Below, piece after piece: positions 13,674 through 15,106 of a DNA stretch of 15,106 nt. The position numbers and the translations under genes were made by a program. Source of the stretch: Hyphomicrobiales bacterium (GTDB taxonomy: Bacteria; Pseudomonadota; Alphaproteobacteria; Rhizobiales; Hyphomicrobiaceae); contig JAFKKW010000332.1 in the NCBI GenBank assembly GCA_017304275.1, forward strand, positions 1-15,106, written 5' to 3'. Numbering within the stretch: the stretch's first letter is position 1; each line of letters opens with the position of its first letter. Below the pieces are notes generated by a model. The model was not told the origin of the DNA and ran no database searches. It saw only the letters and a program-made list of their open reading frames with translations.

Positions 13674-13700
13674 TACGCGAGGGCGTTTGACGACGCGCGC

Positions 13701-14201
13701 CTACTCCTTGGCATCCGATTTCAACAACGCATCGAGGGCGGCCTGCTCCTCAGCGGAAAGCCTTGCAGTTGAGGGCGTGGCTTCGGCCTTCCGCGGGGCG
13801 CCGAACGCATTCCACAGAATCCACACCGCACCGCCGAGCGCGAGCAGCGGCATCAGCCACAGGAGCAGGGTCTCGGCGGAGAACGGCGGCTTCAGCAGCA
13901 CGAACTCGCCGTAACGGGCGACCACGAAGTCGCGCACCTGCTGATCCGTATCGCCGGCCTCGAGGCGCTCGCGCACCAGAATGCGCAGGTCGTGGGCGAG
14001 CGGCGCGTCGGAATCGTCGATGGACTGGTTCTGGCAGACGAGGCAGCGCAGCCCGCCGGAAATCTCTCGCGCGCGCTGCTCCAGCGCCTTGTCCGGCAGG
14101 ATCTCCTGCGGTGTCACGGCGTGCGCGGGCGCACCAGCGGCGAACAGGCCCAGGACGATCCAAGCGAGATGCGATGCCGCGCGTCTCATCAGGTCCCTCA
14201 T
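13701..14201 (-). CDS. ccmH: Cytochrome c maturation protein CcmH (CycL)
   Basis: 166 residues. The signal peptide is about 6-28 (ASHLAWIVLGLFAAGAPAHA). The periplasmic domain has the family redox motif LRCLVCQNQSIDDSDAPLA, with the CxxC pair at 53 and 56. RDFVVARYGEFVLLKPPFS follows, another family signature. A C-terminal TM anchor spans about 111-131 (TLLLWLMPLLALGGAVWILW) and is followed by a short cytoplasmic tail. CcmH helps reduce apocytochrome c cysteines for heme ligation with CcmF in system I. Start ATG 14201 overlaps the ccmF TGA (ATGA), showing translational coupling; a second ATG at 14189 would also work. The length fits the short alphaproteobacterial CycL form, in which the TPR part of E. 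coli CcmH is a separate gene (cycH/ccmI), expected outside this window. Confidence 0.95.
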   Translation of the reverse strand: MRDLMRRAASHLAWIVLGLFAAGAPAHAVTPQEILPDKALEQRAREISGGLRCLVCQNQSIDDSDAPLAHDLRILVRERLEAGDTDQQVRDFVVARYGEFVLLKPPFSAETLLLWLMPLLALGGAVWILWNAFGAPRKAEATPSTARLSAEEQAALDALLKSDAKE

Positions 14202-15106
14202 TCGGCCGGAACGCCTGCGGCACCGCGCAGTGCCCGGCGTGGGGCGCCGACGCGCAGCCGGCGATCGGAGAGCGAGATGGCACCGCCGAGGAACATCACC
14301 AGCGCGCCGATCCAGATGCAGCGCACGAGCGGGTGGAAGTAGAGGCGCACGGCGTAGCCGCCGTCGGGCTGCTGATCGCCGAGCACGGCGTAGAGATCGC
14401 CCGTCCAAGCTGCGTAGATGCCGGCTTCCGACGTAGGCTGCGGGGGTGCGTCGTAGATGCGCTTCGCGGGCTCGAGACGCGTCACGGGGCTGCCGCCGGA
14501 GGTCACGTCGAACACGCCGATCGATTCCGTGTAGTTCGGCCCCTTCGACGGCGCGGCGCCGCGGAAGGTGAGCGCATAGCCCGCGATCTCGGTCGTCTCG
14601 CCGGGCTTCATGAGCAGAATGGATCTTGGCGCCCGTCAGCGACTCGAGCGCCAGCGGATAGAGCGTGCCGACGATGCCGATCACCATCAGGCCGACGCCG
14701 AAGTGGGCGAGCATGGTGCCGATCGCGGCGCGTGGGAGGTTGACGAGCCGGCGCAGCGACTCCGCGAGCGGCGCCTGTCCAAGCTTGATGCGGAAGGCCG
14801 TCTCGGAGAGCGCGCCCGCCATCACCCAGGCGCCGACCGCGAAGCAGAACGGCGCCAGCCACGGGCCGCGGTGTGTGATGGCGAAGGACGCGACGAGCAC
14901 CACGGCGGCGATGACGCCGGCCACGATCAACCGTTCCATGGCGGCGGCGAGATCGGCGCGCTTCCAGGCGAGCAGCGGCCCGAGCGGAATGGCCAGCAAC
15001 AGCGGGATCATCAGCGGCACGAACGTCATGTTGAAGTACGGCGCGCCGACCGAGATCTTGGCGCCCGTCAGCGACTCGAGCGCCAGCGGATAGAGCGTGC
15101 CGACGA
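14198..15106 (-). CDS. ccmF: Cytochrome c heme lyase subunit CcmF (CycK), 5' end missing and frame disrupted
   Basis: Multi-spanning inner-membrane heme-lyase component that acts with CcmH. The frame enters at the right edge reading VGTLYPLALESLTGAKISVG, then APYFNMTFVPLMIPLLLAIP, typical of the later part of CcmF. Further TM segments and LPRAAIGTMLAHFGVGLMVI follow, with a conserved His. After GIVG the sequence repeats TLYPLALESLTGAKI and goes out of frame. The proper C-terminal part resumes in another frame at about 14621 (SILLMKPGETTEIAGY) and includes GPNYTESIGVFDV, GIYAAWTGDLYAVLGD and the last TM CIWIGALVMFLGG, ending at TGA 14198. A normal CcmF would pass from GIVG to the LLMKPG strand with only a few residues between, so about 53 bp of foreign copy replaces a short native piece. 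Identity is certain; the break may be an artefact. Confidence 0.9.
14622..14674. repeat. 53-bp direct repeat, internal copy inside ccmF
   Basis: Identical over 53 bases to the final 53 bases of the window (15054-15106) and in the same orientation. The copy encodes VGTLYPLALESLTGAKI a second time and shifts the ccmF frame. The base before it (14621 g) differs from 15053 (a), so the left limit is sharp; the right limit is set by the end of the window. Confidence 0.95.
15054..15106. repeat. 53-bp direct repeat, terminal copy in native ccmF context
   Basis: This copy is in the expected frame and context for CcmF (VGTLYPLALESLTGAKI followed by SVGAPYFN). It ends exactly at the last base of the window, so its true length cannot be seen. 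Confidence 0.95.

Noticed and set aside
13701..15029. A 442-residue continuous frame that would fuse CcmF to CcmH
   Set aside because: It exists only because the 53-bp copy shifts ccmF into the ccmH frame. Its middle part is Arg-rich nonsense, and the real CcmF C-terminus is legible in another frame, ending in an ATGA overlap with ccmH.
1..15106. CRISPR array, tRNA, rRNA, IS element or prophage
   Set aside because: I saw no regularly spaced repeats, no tRNA/rRNA-like conserved stretches, and no transposase or integrase frames. The repeats found are short palindromes and one 53-bp duplicate.

Overview
The window is high-GC, densely packed bacterial DNA, and the gene content points to an alphaproteobacterium of the Hyphomicrobiales (Rhizobiales). 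The reasons are cytochrome c maturation genes of the cycK/cycL (ccmF/ccmH) type close to a degP-like protease gene, an OmpR-type two-component pair and glnE. The intergenic palindromes also look like those common in that order. No genus can be named from the sequence alone. Both ends cut through genes: pepN lacks its 5' part at the left edge and ccmF lacks its 5' part at the right edge.

Left part (2-3309, + strand): the C-terminal three quarters of aminopeptidase N, then a two-TM histidine-kinase-like protein. That protein keeps a clear phosphoacceptor H-box, but its ATP-binding domain has lost the usual N/G1/G2 signatures. After a convergent junction holding two hairpins and a Rhizobiales-type repeat comes a compact minus-strand trio (5143-3417). 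It encodes an ECF sigma factor, a single-TM putative anti-sigma protein, and a membrane-anchored periplasmic metal-sensor/Spy-like protein with two LPEERR motifs. The last two genes overlap by four bases (TTGA). The arrangement resembles CnrH/CnrY/CnrX-type envelope signalling, but no efflux genes are present.

Middle part (5275-12183, all minus strand): degP-like periplasmic protease, then an OmpR-type response regulator, then its HAMP sensor kinase, then glnE, the bifunctional adenylyltransferase of glutamine synthetase. A strong GC-rich hairpin separates degP from the regulator, and a palindromic spacer separates the kinase from glnE.

Right part: a plus-strand secreted trypsin-like protease with a C-terminal peptidoglycan-binding-like domain (12281-13556) sits between degP and ccmH. 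It appears to carry a one-base frameshift between its signal peptide and catalytic domain. Two palindromic repeats lie between it and ccmH. CcmH and CcmF overlap by ATGA. As given, ccmF is broken at about 14622-14674 by a 53-bp exact copy of the last 53 bases of the window, which looks like an assembly or template-switch artefact and should not be read as biology without checking.

Overall this is mostly a conserved envelope, respiration and nitrogen-regulation neighbourhood. I do not see a clearly undescribed system. The best candidates for a second look are the ECF/anti-sigma/periplasmic sensor trio, the degenerate kinase, and the two frame-disrupted genes.
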